From Winogradskyella thalassocola (lineage in GTDB: Bacteria > Bacteroidota > Bacteroidia > Flavobacteriales > Flavobacteriaceae): a stretch of DNA of 64,000 bases. This document shows, piece after piece, positions 28,230-36,540 of this stretch (position 1 is its first letter; every line of letters begins with the position of its first letter). Below the pieces are notes generated by a model. That model made no database searches, had not been told where the DNA came from, and saw only the letters and a list, made by a program, of their open reading frames with translations. Location: assembly GCF_900099995.1 (NCBI RefSeq), contig NZ_FNCZ01000003.1:248001-312000 (forward strand). The letters run 5' to 3'. The position numbers and the translations under genes were made by a program.

Positions 28230-29273
28230 ATGATAAATTTCAACTTAAATAATCTCATAAGAGATAACATTAAAACCATCAGGCCGTATTCCTCAGCACG
28301 AGATGAATATAAGGACCTCACAGATGGCATGGTTTTTATCGATGCGAATGAAAATCCGTTCAATACCAATGTCAATCGGTATCCAGATCCTCAGCAAACA
28401 GAAATTAAAAAGCGTTTGTCTGAATTAAAAGGAATTCCGACTAACCAAATCCTTCTAGGTAATGGAAGCGACGAAGTACTAGATTTAATTTTTAGAGTCT
28501 TCTGTGAGCCGTATCGTGAGAATATCATCACATTACCACCAACTTATGGAATGTATGATGTGCTGGCAAATCTCAATGCTGTGGATAATATGGAAATTGA
28601 ATTAGAACCGGACTTCCAACCGAATATTGAAGAAATCCTTGCAGCAGCACATACACATACCAAGCTCTTATTTTTATGTTCACCAAACAACCCAACAGCC
28701 AATAGTTTTAAAGCTAAAAGAATTGAGGAATTAATTAATGAATTTCAAGGTATTGTGGTGATTGATGAAGCTTATATTGATTTTTCAAAAAAAGAAAGTT
28801 GGTTAAGTCGCTTGGATGAATTTCCAAATTTAATAATCACGCAAACTTTATCAAAAGCCTATGGTTTAGCAGGAATTCGTTTAGGCGTCTGTTACGCGTC
28901 GCAAGAAATTATTTCAGTCTTAAATAAAATAAAACCACCGTATAATATTAATCAACTCTCTCAAGATAAAGCTTTAGAACGTTTAAACGCTATGGATGCT
29001 GTTGATCGTGAAGTAAAAACGATTATCACGGAAAGGAAAAAATTGAGAAAAGCATTAAAGTCTATTCGTTTTATAGAAAAAGTGTATCCTTCTGATGCCA
29101 ATTTCATTCTAGCTAAAGTCGATGACGCTAATCAACGCTATCAGCAATTGGTGGAGCAGGGCATTGTGGTGAGAAATAGAACGAATCAGCCATTATGTGA
29201 CAACTGCTTGCGATTTTCAGTAGGCACGGAAGCAGAGAATGAAAAATTAATTCAAACATTAACTAACCTGTAA
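28230..29273 (+). CDS. hisC: histidinol-phosphate aminotransferase
   Basis: A PLP enzyme that converts imidazole-acetol phosphate and glutamate to histidinol phosphate. At 347 residues the length is standard. The PLP lysine is K209 in QTLSKAYGLAG; DANENPFN near the start and SPNNPTANSF are family motifs, as is RFSVGTEAEN at the end. Its last codons and stop fall inside a palindromic intergenic repeat (29265-29296), so the final residues TNL come from the repeat. Confidence 0.95.
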   Translation: MINFNLNNLIRDNIKTIRPYSSARDEYKDLTDGMVFIDANENPFNTNVNRYPDPQQTEIKKRLSELKGIPTNQILLGNGSDEVLDLIFRVFCEPYRENIITLPPTYGMYDVLANLNAVDNMEIELEPDFQPNIEEILAAAHTHTKLLFLCSPNNPTANSFKAKRIEELINEFQGIVVIDEAYIDFSKKESWLSRLDEFPNLIITQTLSKAYGLAGIRLGVCYASQEIISVLNKIKPPYNINQLSQDKALERLNAMDAVDREVKTIITERKKLRKALKSIRFIEKVYPSDANFILAKVDDANQRYQQLVEQGIVVRNRTNQPLCDNCLRFSVGTEAENEKLIQTLTNL

Positions 29274-29296
29274 GGTTTTTAAAACCTGACAGGTTT
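29265..29296. repeat. palindrome spanning the hisC stop codon
   Basis: AACCTGTAAGGTTTTT followed by AAAACCTGACAGGTTT forms a near-perfect 16-bp-arm palindrome that contains the hisC stop codon (TAA at 29271-29273). It belongs to a palindrome type frequent between Flavobacterial genes and could act as a partial terminator or RNA-processing signal. Confidence 0.6.
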
Positions 29297-29307
29297 CAAA
29301 AGTAATT

Positions 29308-30444
29308 ATGAAACGACCAGTATTATTCATAGATAGAGACGGAACTTTAATTAAAGAACCAGCAGACGAACAAATTGATTCATTTGAAAAATTAGAGTTC
29401 TATCCGAAAGTTTTTCAATATTTAAGCAAAATCGCTAAAGAATTGAATTTCGAAATTGTAATGATTACCAATCAAGATGGTTTAGGGACGGAAGTGTATC
29501 CTGAAGACACGTTTTGGCCTGTTCATAATTTCGTGATTAAGACGTTTGAAGCTGAAGGAGTGGTTTTTAAAGAGCAGTTTATCGATAGAACGTTTGCTAA
29601 AGATAATGCTCCAACACGTAAGCCAAATACAGGTTTGTTGACTAAGTATTTTTCGGAACCTTATGACTTAAAGAATTCATTTGTTATTGGTGACCGACTT
29701 ACAGATGTCGAATTGGCTAAAAATTTAGGTGCAAAAGGCATTTTTATCAATGATAATACCAATTTAGGTACAGATGAAGTTACCGTGAATAACACGGAAT
29801 TGGAAGCGCTTATTGCTTTAGAAACTAACGATTGGGAAGCGATTTATAAGTTTCTTAAAACCACAGAACGTGTTGGGAGCATTGAAAGAAACACCAATGA
29901 AACTAAAATTAAAATTGATATTAATTTAGATGGTACAGGAAAAAGCAACATCGCTACTGGAATTGCATTTTTTGATCATATGTTAGATCAAATTGCGCGT
30001 CATGGGCAACTCGATTTAAATATTAAGGTAGATGGTGATTTAGAAGTTGATGAACACCACACTATAGAAGATACAGCCATCGCTTTAGGTGAAGTATTTG
30101 CGACGACTTTAGGAAATAAATTAGGCATTGAGCGTTATGGATTTTCATTACCAATGGACGATTGTTTAGCACAAGTCGGTATTGATTTCGGAGGTAGAAA
30201 TTGGCTTGTTTGGGAAGCCGAATTTAAACGTGAAATGATTGGAAAAATGCCAACCGAAATGTTTTATCACTTCTTTAAATCGTTTACAGACGGAGCAAAA
30301 TGTAATCTGAATATTAAAGTAGAGGGCACCAACGAACATCATAAAATTGAAGCGATATTTAAAGCGTTTGCAAAAGCGATTAAAATGGCTGTAAAACAAG
30401 ATGTTGAGAAAATGATTTTACCATCTACCAAAGGAATGCTGTAA
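29308..30444 (+). CDS. hisB: bifunctional histidinol phosphatase / imidazoleglycerol-phosphate dehydratase
   Basis: A 378-residue fusion. Residues 1-165 are the HAD-type histidinol-phosphatase with nucleophile D9 and D11 in FIDRDGT. Residues about 185-378 are the IGP dehydratase, with [31 protein letters not shown] and a histidine-rich metal site. It catalyses two non-consecutive steps of the pathway. The fusion is known from enterobacteria and Bacteroidota. The gap to hisH contains a short tandem array of an AGCCAAA-type unit. Confidence 0.95.
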   Translation: MKRPVLFIDRDGTLIKEPADEQIDSFEKLEFYPKVFQYLSKIAKELNFEIVMITNQDGLGTEVYPEDTFWPVHNFVIKTFEAEGVVFKEQFIDRTFAKDNAPTRKPNTGLLTKYFSEPYDLKNSFVIGDRLTDVELAKNLGAKGIFINDNTNLGTDEVTVNNTELEALIALETNDWEAIYKFLKTTERVGSIERNTNETKIKIDINLDGTGKSNIATGIAFFDHMLDQIARHGQLDLNIKVDGDLEVDEHHTIEDTAIALGEVFATTLGNKLGIERYGFSLPMDDCLAQVGIDFGGRNWLVWEAEFKREMIGKMPTEMFYHFFKSFTDGAKCNLNIKVEGTNEHHKIEAIFKAFAKAIKMAVKQDVEKMILPSTKGML

Positions 30445-30470
30445 AGCCTTTAGCTGTTAGCCATTTGCTA

Positions 30471-30498
30471 ATAGCCAAAAGCCAAAAGCCAAAAGCAG
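30471..30498. repeat. short tandem AGCCAAA-type repeat between hisB and hisH
   Basis: Three successive units of about 7 bp (AGCCAAA) follow TTAGCCATTTGCTAATAGCC. It is a low-complexity intergenic element of a kind common in Flavobacteria. I see no clear function. Confidence 0.5.
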
Positions 30499-30502
30499 AA
30501 AA

Positions 30503-31084
30503 ATGAAACTATCTATATTAAATTACGGAGCCGGAAACATAAAAAGTATACAATTCGCATTTCAACGTTTAGGATACGATGCCATTTTAACGGATAATCC
30601 TGAAGAAATTAGAACATCCGATAAAGTGATTTTTCCAGGTGTTGGTGAAGCGAGTTCAGCCATGTTAAAATTAAAACAAAGTGGATTAGATCAATTAATT
30701 CCAACCTTAAAACAACCTGTTTTAGGTATTTGTTTAGGCATGCAATTAATGTGTAGTCATAGTGAGGAAGGTGATACCACCGGACTTGGTATTTTTGATG
30801 TGAATGTGAAACGATTTTCAAATAACGTTAAAGTCCCGCAAATGGGATGGAACACGATTTCTAATCTAAAATCCGATTTGTTTAAAAGGATAAAAGAAAA
30901 AGAATACATGTACCTTGTGCATAGTTATTACGCGGAACAATGCGAAGCATCTATTGCCACGTCTGATTACGAATTAGAATATGCCTCGGCATTAGAAAAC
31001 GATAATTTCTTTGGAGTACAGTTTCACCCAGAGAAGAGTAGCAAAGCAGGAGAACAATTACTAAAGAATTTTTTAAAATTATAA
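30503..31084 (+). CDS. hisH: imidazole glycerol phosphate synthase glutaminase subunit
   Basis: A class I glutamine amidotransferase of 193 residues that supplies ammonia to HisF. The nucleophile is C77 in GICLGMQLM, with the histidine and glutamate of the triad in FGVQFHPEKS near residues 172-181. It forms a heterodimer with HisF, whose gene is two genes downstream. Confidence 0.95.
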   Translation: MKLSILNYGAGNIKSIQFAFQRLGYDAILTDNPEEIRTSDKVIFPGVGEASSAMLKLKQSGLDQLIPTLKQPVLGICLGMQLMCSHSEEGDTTGLGIFDVNVKRFSNNVKVPQMGWNTISNLKSDLFKRIKEKEYMYLVHSYYAEQCEASIATSDYELEYASALENDNFFGVQFHPEKSSKAGEQLLKNFLKL

Positions 31085-31104
31085 GGTTTTAAAACAATAA
31101 CAAA

Positions 31105-31131
31105 TGTCACCTTGAGCGCAGTCGAAAGGTC
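31105..31131. repeat. dispersed palindromic repeat, copy 2 (covarying stem)
   Basis: It has the same 27-bp layout as the copy at 28197 but the stem is ACCTT/AAGGT instead of ACACT/AGTGT. Two base pairs changed on both sides while the loop GAGCGCAGTCGA stayed constant, which indicates selection or copying for a paired structure. Confidence 0.8.
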
Positions 31132-31164
31132 TCGATAGAAATAGAGTATTAATTAAAAAAGAGA

Positions 31165-31182
31165 TTCCCACTTTCGTGGGAA
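31165..31182 (+). promoter_or_regulatory. hairpin just before the hisA start codon
   Basis: TTCCCAC (31165-31171) and GTGGGAA (31176-31182) form a perfect 7-bp stem with a 4-nt loop ending 6 nt before the hisA ATG. It could limit ribosome access or define a 5' end after processing; it also resembles the hairpin repeats common in Flavobacterial gaps. Confidence 0.4.
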
Positions 31183-31188
31183 GTAAGC

Positions 31189-31923
31189 ATGAGAATTATA
31201 CCAGCCATAGATATTATAGAAGGAAAATGTGTGCGTTTAACCAAAGGCGATTACGACACAAAAAAAATATATAACGAAAACCCATTAGAAGTCGCCAAAG
31301 CTTTTGAGGATTCCGGTATTGAATACTTGCATTTAGTTGATTTAGATGGCGCGAAGGCAAAGCACATTGTTAACTATAAAGTTTTAGAGTTAATTGCTTC
31401 AAAAACCAATTTGAAAATTGATTTCGGTGGTGGATTAAAATCTAATGAAGATTTAAATGTGGCTTTTAATTGTGGTGCAAGACAAATTACAGGAGGAAGT
31501 ATTGCTGTTAGTGATAGAGATACCTATGAAGGTTGGTTGGCTAAATACGGACCACAGAAAATTATTTTAGGTGCTGATAGTAATGATGGAAAAATTGCAA
31601 TTAACGGTTGGCAAGATAATAGTAAAGAGGAAGTCATTTCTTTTATTAAGGATTACCAGAGAAAGCGAATTAAATACGTGATTTGTACAGATATTTCAAA
31701 AGATGGGATGCTTGAAGGACCGTCAATTGAACTCTATAAAAACATTATTGAATCTTGCAGTAACAATAGTGGTGCTCAATCTATAAGTCTTATAGCATCT
31801 GGAGGAGTCTCTGGTGTTAATGATTTAGAATTGTTAAAAGAGATAGGGTGCGAAGGGGTCATAATTGGTAAAGCCATTTACGAGAACAGAATAAGTTTAA
31901 AAGAATTAGAACGATATACCTAA
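31189..31923 (+). CDS. hisA: ProFAR isomerase HisA
   Basis: A TIM-barrel sugar isomerase of 244 residues that opens the ribose ring of ProFAR to PRFAR. The catalytic aspartate D8 lies in [33 protein letters not shown] and [12 protein letters not shown] are the phosphate and metal-region signatures shared with HisF. A four-helix-bundle gene has entered between this gene and hisF. Confidence 0.95.
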   Translation: MRIIPAIDIIEGKCVRLTKGDYDTKKIYNENPLEVAKAFEDSGIEYLHLVDLDGAKAKHIVNYKVLELIASKTNLKIDFGGGLKSNEDLNVAFNCGARQITGGSIAVSDRDTYEGWLAKYGPQKIILGADSNDGKIAINGWQDNSKEEVISFIKDYQRKRIKYVICTDISKDGMLEGPSIELYKNIIESCSNNSGAQSISLIASGGVSGVNDLELLKEIGCEGVIIGKAIYENRISLKELERYT

Positions 31924-31934
31924 AGTTAGATATG

Positions 31935-32335
31935 AAAAGTTAAATATTAAAAGTATGAAGAACGAATTACTATTACGAACTAAACGATTTGCTTTAGATT
32001 GTTGGCACTTCTGCTTTAAAGTTCCAAAATCTAGAGAGTATAACGCCGTTGTTAATCAGTTAATTCGGAGTAGTAGTTCAGTGGGGGCTAATTATAGAGC
32101 CTCACAGCGCGCAAAGTCAACAGCAGATTTTATCAATAAATTAAAAATTGTTGAAGAAGAGGTTGATGAAAGTGTGTATTGGTTAGAAATTTTTGAAGAA
32201 ATATTACCAGAGCAATCCATTGAAATTGAGATACTAAAAAAAGAAGGAAAAGAGCTTCTTGCGATAACTGTAGCCTCAATTAATACTGCAAAGCGAAATC
32301 GTAAATAACTTTTAACCTTTTATATTTAACTTTTA
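31935..32335. repeat. imperfect inverted repeat bracketing the four-helix-bundle gene
   Basis: AAAAGTTAAATATTAAAAGT at 31935-31954 is matched, reverse-complemented, at 32309-32335 (ACTTTTAA, a 7-nt insertion, then TATTTAACTTTT). All 20 left-arm bases are represented on the right. The left arm ends directly at the start codon of the enclosed gene and the right arm begins near its stop codon. The bracketing suggests a mobile or formerly mobile unit. Confidence 0.55.
31955..32308 (+). CDS. four-helix-bundle protein (S23/23S-rRNA-IVS type)
   Basis: A 117-residue protein predicted as four helices, with LLLRTKRFALDCWHFCFKVPKSREYNAVVNQLIRSSSSVGANYRAS typical of the S23 family first found in 23S rRNA intervening sequences and related to Avd-type accessory proteins. 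Nothing in it points to histidine synthesis. It sits in frame-independent spacing between hisA and hisF, bracketed by inverted repeats, and is read in the same direction so the operon continues. It is probably a passenger. The function of this group is poorly known. Confidence 0.85.
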   Translation: MKNELLLRTKRFALDCWHFCFKVPKSREYNAVVNQLIRSSSSVGANYRASQRAKSTADFINKLKIVEEEVDESVYWLEIFEEILPEQSIEIEILKKEGKELLAITVASINTAKRNRK

Positions 32336-32345
32336 ATATTAAATT

Positions 32346-33101
32346 ATGTTAACAAAACGAATAGTCCCTTGTTTGGACATTAAAAACGGAAGAACCGTAA
32401 AAGGTGTCAACTTTGTAGACTTAAGAGACGCTGGCGATCCTGTGGTATTAGCGAAGCGATATGCTGATTTAGGTGCTGATGAGTTGGTGTTCTTAGATAT
32501 TGCAGCCACGTTAGAAAACCGTAAAACTATGCACGATATGGTTTTAAAAGTAGCAGAACAAGTTAATATACCATTTACAGTAGGTGGAGGAATTTCATCT
32601 GTGGAAGATGTGGATGATTTGTTGCATTGTGGTGCTGATAAAGTGTCTATTAACTCATCAGCGGTAAAACGACCAGAATTAATCAACGAGCTTTCAGATA
32701 AATTTGGAAGTCAATGTGTAGTGGTTGCTATTGATGCTAAAGAAGTTGATGGAGAATGGTTAGTCCATTTAGCAGGAGGTACTATTCCAACAACATTAAA
32801 TTTATTCGATTGGGCACAAGAAGTCGAGCAACGTGGTGCAGGTGAAATATTATTTACATCGATGAACCATGATGGAACCAAGGCTGGATTCGCAAACAAA
32901 GCATTAGCAAAACTTTCGGATTTAGTGAATATTCCAATAATAGCTTCTGGTGGAGCAGGAACGATTCAGCACTTCGTCGATACTTTTAAAGATGGGAAAG
33001 CAGATGCGGCATTAGCGGCAAGTGTATTTCATTTTGGTGAAATCCCCATTTTAGATTTAAAAGAAGCATTACATAATAAAGGTATACCAGTAAGATTATA
33101 A
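32346..33101 (+). CDS. hisF: imidazole glycerol phosphate synthase cyclase subunit
   Basis: A TIM barrel of 251 residues that uses ammonia from HisH to close the imidazole ring, giving IGP and AICAR. The catalytic aspartate D11 lies in [16 protein letters not shown]; the second is in [38 protein letters not shown] and [11 protein letters not shown] are phosphate-binding motifs. Spacing to hisA is enlarged by the inserted four-helix-bundle gene. Confidence 0.96.
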   Translation: MLTKRIVPCLDIKNGRTVKGVNFVDLRDAGDPVVLAKRYADLGADELVFLDIAATLENRKTMHDMVLKVAEQVNIPFTVGGGISSVEDVDDLLHCGADKVSINSSAVKRPELINELSDKFGSQCVVVAIDAKEVDGEWLVHLAGGTIPTTLNLFDWAQEVEQRGAGEILFTSMNHDGTKAGFANKALAKLSDLVNIPIIASGGAGTIQHFVDTFKDGKADAALAASVFHFGEIPILDLKEALHNKGIPVRL

Positions 33102-33165
33102 TTAATAACGTCTGTTCGAGTGAATTCAAGTATGAAACACTCAGGTGGATGACATAACAACAACT

Positions 33166-33765
33166 ATGAACGTAGATTTTAATAAAAACCCAGATGGACT
33201 TGTGCCAGCAATAATTCAAGATAATACAACTAATAAAGTATTGATGTTAGGCTACATGAATACCGAAGCACTTAAAAAAACCATTGACTCTAAATTGGTT
33301 ACTTTTTTCAGTAGAACCAAACAACGTCTTTGGACTAAAGGTGAAGAAAGTGGGAATGTTTTAAATTTAGTAGATATAAAATTAGATTGCGATAGTGATT
33401 CCTTATTAATAAAAGTAGACCCTAAGGGTCCAACATGTCATAAAGGAACAGATACCTGTTGGAATGAAAACAATACATCATCTTATGGTTTTATTTCTAC
33501 ATTAGAAGACACAATTGAATCACGTATAAAAGAAGCCGATTCAGAAAAATCTTATGTCGCTTCATTATTTACAAAAGGCATTAATAAGATCGCGCAAAAA
33601 GTTGGAGAAGAAGCTATTGAAGTTGTTATTGAAGCAAAAGATGACAACGATAAGTTGTTTTTAGATGAAAGTGCCGATTTATTATTCCATTATTTGATGC
33701 TTTTACAAGCAAAAGGCTTCAAAATGAACGATGTAGTCAAAGTGCTCAATAGACGAAGTAATTGA
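33166..33765 (+). CDS. hisI: bifunctional phosphoribosyl-AMP cyclohydrolase / phosphoribosyl-ATP diphosphatase
   Basis: HisIE fusion for the second and third steps of the pathway. HisI (about residues 1-110) has the zinc ligands in GPTCHKGTDTCW; HisE (about 110-199) has VGEEAIEVVIEAKD. I chose ATG 33166 (MNVDFNKNPDGLVPAI), the usual family start; an in-frame GTG at 33145 would add 7 residues. It is the last gene of the his operon. A partial, dead copy of its 3' end (hisE) lies at 36135-36398. Confidence 0.93.
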   Translation: MNVDFNKNPDGLVPAIIQDNTTNKVLMLGYMNTEALKKTIDSKLVTFFSRTKQRLWTKGEESGNVLNLVDIKLDCDSDSLLIKVDPKGPTCHKGTDTCWNENNTSSYGFISTLEDTIESRIKEADSEKSYVASLFTKGINKIAQKVGEEAIEVVIEAKDDNDKLFLDESADLLFHYLMLLQAKGFKMNDVVKVLNRRSN

Positions 33766-33812
33766 TAAATTCGGCGAAAAGTTTTGAAAAGTAGGGCAAA
33801 TATGACATAAGT

Positions 33813-33846
33813 GGTATTTCAACGAAAATATCGTTATTTCAACGTC
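33813..33846. promoter_or_regulatory. palindromic element before T9SS paralogue A
   Basis: The sequence TTTCAACG, AAAATATCGTT, ATTTCAACG contains the inverted pair AACGA/TCGTT and a direct repeat of TTTCAACG. The core is kept at 36450-36478 before paralogue B, although bases around it differ. It lies 20-50 bp before the shared -7 box, so an operator is possible. Confidence 0.35.
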
Positions 33847-33865
33847 TTTTTTTTTTGAGAAAACG

Positions 33866-33873
33866 TAATTTTG
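33866..33873 (+). promoter_or_regulatory. -7 box TAATTTTG before T9SS paralogue A
   Basis: An exact TAnnTTTG match 35 bp before the ATG, conserved at 36499-36506 before paralogue B at the same distance from its ATG. Confidence 0.5.
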
Positions 33874-33907
33874 GATCATCATTAACATAAACTATAACCC
33901 CAATCTT

Positions 33908-35731
33908 ATGAAAAAAACTAAACCTACTTTAGCTTTTCTATCAGTTTTATGCTTTTTTAACTTATCTAAAGCACAGCAATTTGAATCTGGATACGATATC
34001 CAAAACCAATTACAAGGTCAATACGTTCTGGATGACCAAAATTTATTTAACTCAACCGCTTCTGAATTAGAATTAAATCTAGAAGAAGAAAACTTTACCT
34101 TAAATGAATCTACAGAAGTTTATGAAACTACTCTAGAGGTTAATTTTGAAAGAAGTACTTTTGATGATGCCGTAACACATATCTATAATGATGGTTGGGT
34201 TGTAGACAACCCATTAGCAGATGGTATAGATGCAACTGATTTCATTATCGTTCAATCTGGTAATGTAGAGATTACATCAGATATTACATTAAGTCTAATT
34301 ACAGTAGAGGCTGGTGCTTCTATTACTATTGGCTCTGGTGCTACAGTAACAAGTAATATTATTTTGAATTCTGCACCTGGTGAGTTTTCAAGTTTAATTT
34401 CGGATGGAACTATTGTTGGCACTGTAACCTATAACCGATCTACTGCTATAATGATGATTAATGAATTAGTTTCGGCACCACTCTCAGGACAACAATTTTC
34501 TGCTTTTGCGGGAGCGAATTTAAATTTAGCAGCTTCTTCTGATTTAAGAGCGTACGCACCATTTATTACATCAACAGACGCTTATGATAATCTTGATATA
34601 GTTGGAGATGGTTCACATATTCTTGCCGCAGGAAATGGTTATAGAGCAGCAACTACAGATGGAGGAAATTTAATTTATATAGGGGATGTTGAAACATCTG
34701 ATATTTTAGATATTGCAATTAGCGCCTCTGGTGATGCTTGGAATTTAATTGGAAATCCATATCCATCATATTTAGATTTTGAGAGCTTTCTTAATGCTAA
34801 TTCAACTCAATTAGAAGCAGGTAGTACAGCTATTTATAGATACACAGGAAATAGCACTGATCCATGGGATATTTGGAATCAAGCTACGGCAGATAATGAA
34901 GATGTAATTGAATTAGTTGCTCCAGGGCAAGCATTTTTTGTAAAAGCAAAATCAGGTGGTGGATTGATTGATTTTCTAACATCAATGCGTTCTGATGGAA
35001 CTCCAAGCGGTGATGATTCTAGAGATGCTACACCGTCACATTACGGACATTTAAAATTAAAATTAAGTTCAACGAGTTCTAATTATGCTACAGATTTTTA
35101 CTTTAACAGTAACGCTTCAGCAGGATTAGACCCTGGATACGATGCTACTATTTTTGGAACCAGTGCTCCTGCATTTTCAATCTATTCTAGTTTAATTGAA
35201 GGAGATGAAAATATAGCATTAGCCATTCAGGCTTTGAATAATATGTCTATGGATAATGTTGTTGTTCCTTTAGGCGTTAACGCTAGTCTAGGACAAGAAT
35301 TAATATTTAGTATTGTGGAAAGCGATATGTCAGATTCTACAAATATGTATTTAGAAGATATTGTTAATAATACGGTGACATTACTGAATACAACAGATTA
35401 TATTTTAACTCCTTCTACCGATTTAAGCGGAACAGGACGATTTTATCTTAGATTTGAAAACACGACTCTTAGTACAATTAATGTAGACGCTGAGTCTGTA
35501 AAAATTTATGTTGATAACACAGCGAAGACAATTAATATTAATGGTCAATTACAGAGTAATACTACAGCAAAATTATTTGATGTTAATGGTCGTCTTGTTT
35601 TAACCAATGTTTTAAATACGAATAACACGAATCAATCAATTAATGTTAGTCAATTAAGTTCTGGTGTATATATTGTAGAGTTAGACAATAATACAAACGA
35701 AAGACGTATTGAAAAATTAATTATTAGATAA
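33908..35731 (+). CDS. T9SS-exported protein, paralogue A
   Basis: A 607-residue secreted protein. Residues 1-22 are a signal peptide (ending LSKAQQ), followed by an acidic low-complexity stretch, a beta-rich region with EAGASITIGSGATVTSNI and repeated NGYRAATTDGG and NLIGNPYPSYLDF segments. A type A T9SS sorting domain occupies about residues 520-607 (LFDVNGRLVL to RRIEKLIIR). The body is of a type common in Bacteroidota surface proteins, with no enzymatic motif seen. It is the upstream member of a tandem duplication; its last 115 residues are almost identical to paralogue B, unlike the rest. Confidence 0.8.
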   Translation: MKKTKPTLAFLSVLCFFNLSKAQQFESGYDIQNQLQGQYVLDDQNLFNSTASELELNLEEENFTLNESTEVYETTLEVNFERSTFDDAVTHIYNDGWVVDNPLADGIDATDFIIVQSGNVEITSDITLSLITVEAGASITIGSGATVTSNIILNSAPGEFSSLISDGTIVGTVTYNRSTAIMMINELVSAPLSGQQFSAFAGANLNLAASSDLRAYAPFITSTDAYDNLDIVGDGSHILAAGNGYRAATTDGGNLIYIGDVETSDILDIAISASGDAWNLIGNPYPSYLDFESFLNANSTQLEAGSTAIYRYTGNSTDPWDIWNQATADNEDVIELVAPGQAFFVKAKSGGGLIDFLTSMRSDGTPSGDDSRDATPSHYGHLKLKLSSTSSNYATDFYFNSNASAGLDPGYDATIFGTSAPAFSIYSSLIEGDENIALAIQALNNMSMDNVVVPLGVNASLGQELIFSIVESDMSDSTNMYLEDIVNNTVTLLNTTDYILTPSTDLSGTGRFYLRFENTTLSTINVDAESVKIYVDNTAKTININGQLQSNTTAKLFDVNGRLVLTNVLNTNNTNQSINVSQLSSGVYIVELDNNTNERRIEKLIIR

Positions 35732-35764
35732 TAGTGGTATCTGGAAAAACAATACTTTAATTAG

Positions 35765-35803
35765 AAACAGCCATAGTCGTAAGATTATGGCTGTTTTGTT
35801 TTT
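35765..35803. terminator. bidirectional terminator after paralogue A
   Basis: AAACAGCCATA (35765-35775) pairs with TATGGCTGTTT (35786-35796), with T-rich sequence after it and A-rich sequence before. A duplicate stands at 38419-38450 after paralogue B. Confidence 0.75.
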
Positions 35804-35823
35804 GCGGTAATTTTTAAGAAAGT

Positions 35824-36125
35824 TTATTCACCAGCAAGCACAATTTTTAAATCCGGATAATTAGTCTGTAACTCTTTTTCTAAGTCAATGACATGAGACG
35901 CACCAACAATAACAATATTGCGTTCAGAATCTGAATCCATAACTTGTTCACCAATATTTCTTGCCATTCTCATATTGCGTTCATTCCAATAACGTTCTCC
36001 TTCTGTACAGCCTTCAGTTTTAACAGTAACATATGTAAATGAACTTGACATATGTAATTGCTCTAATGATTTTCTCTTATTAGTATGTTTGCCTAATCCT
36101 CTAAAAATAGCGGGTACAATAGCTG
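35824..36125 (-). pseudogene. truncated DUF5694 gene (3' part only)
   Basis: The C-terminal 100 residues or so (from TAIVPAIFRGLGKH to LKIVLAGE) of the DUF5694 protein encoded in full at 38478-39425, with about 95% nucleotide identity. Homology stops at about 36125, where sequence from the end of hisE begins in the opposite sense. A frame continues to 36198 with about 24 unrelated residues (starting MKLHTIFMC), but it lacks the signal peptide and N-terminal two thirds. It marks the left side of a tandem-duplication junction. Confidence 0.85.
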
Positions 36126-36134
36126 TTCTTTTTA

Positions 36135-36398
36135 TTGGAAGACATAATAGAATCTCGGATAAAAGAAGGTGGCACATAAAAATCGTATGTAGCTTCATTA
36201 TTTGTTAAAGGCATAAATAAGATAACGCAGAAAGCTGGATAAGAATCCGTTGAGGTTGTTATTGAGGCAAAAGATGACAACGATAAGCTGTTTTTAGATG
36301 AAAGTACGGATTTATTATTCCATTATTTGATGCTTTTGAAGGCAAAAGACTTGAAAATGAATGATGTAGTCTAACTACTTGATAGATGAAGTAGTTGA
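36135..36398 (+). pseudogene. dead fragment of hisE
   Basis: It aligns with hisIE 33502-33765 at an offset of 2633 bp (for example AAAGATGACAACGATAAG is identical in both). An in-frame TAA appears where hisIE reads GTTGGAGAAGAA, and the N-terminal HisI part and start codon are absent. The homology continues downstream through the promoter of the next gene. It is a by-product of the duplication of the region after the his operon and should make no protein. Confidence 0.88.
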
Positions 36399-36498
36399 AA
36401 TATTCGGCGAAAAGTTTACATAAGTAGGATAAAGAAGACGTAAGTGGTATTTCAACGAAAATATCGTTATTACGACGTTTTTTTTTTCGATTAAAATG

Positions 36499-36506
36499 TA
36501 ATTTTG
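36499..36506 (+). promoter_or_regulatory. -7 box TAATTTTG before T9SS paralogue B
   Basis: An exact TAnnTTTG match 35 bp before the ATG, matching paralogue A in sequence and position. It shows the promoter was duplicated with the gene. Confidence 0.5.
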
Positions 36507-36540
36507 ATGTATCACTAACAAAAACTATAAACCCAATCTT

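Noticed and set aside
33145-33165. GTG start for hisIE
   Set aside because: The additional residues DDITTT do not match the family, whereas ATG 33166 gives the usual N-terminus. The difference is only 7 residues and not excluded.
35824-36198. 124-residue frame as an intact gene
   Set aside because: Only the C-terminal 100 residues match DUF5694; the N-terminus is read from antisense hisE sequence at a duplication junction.
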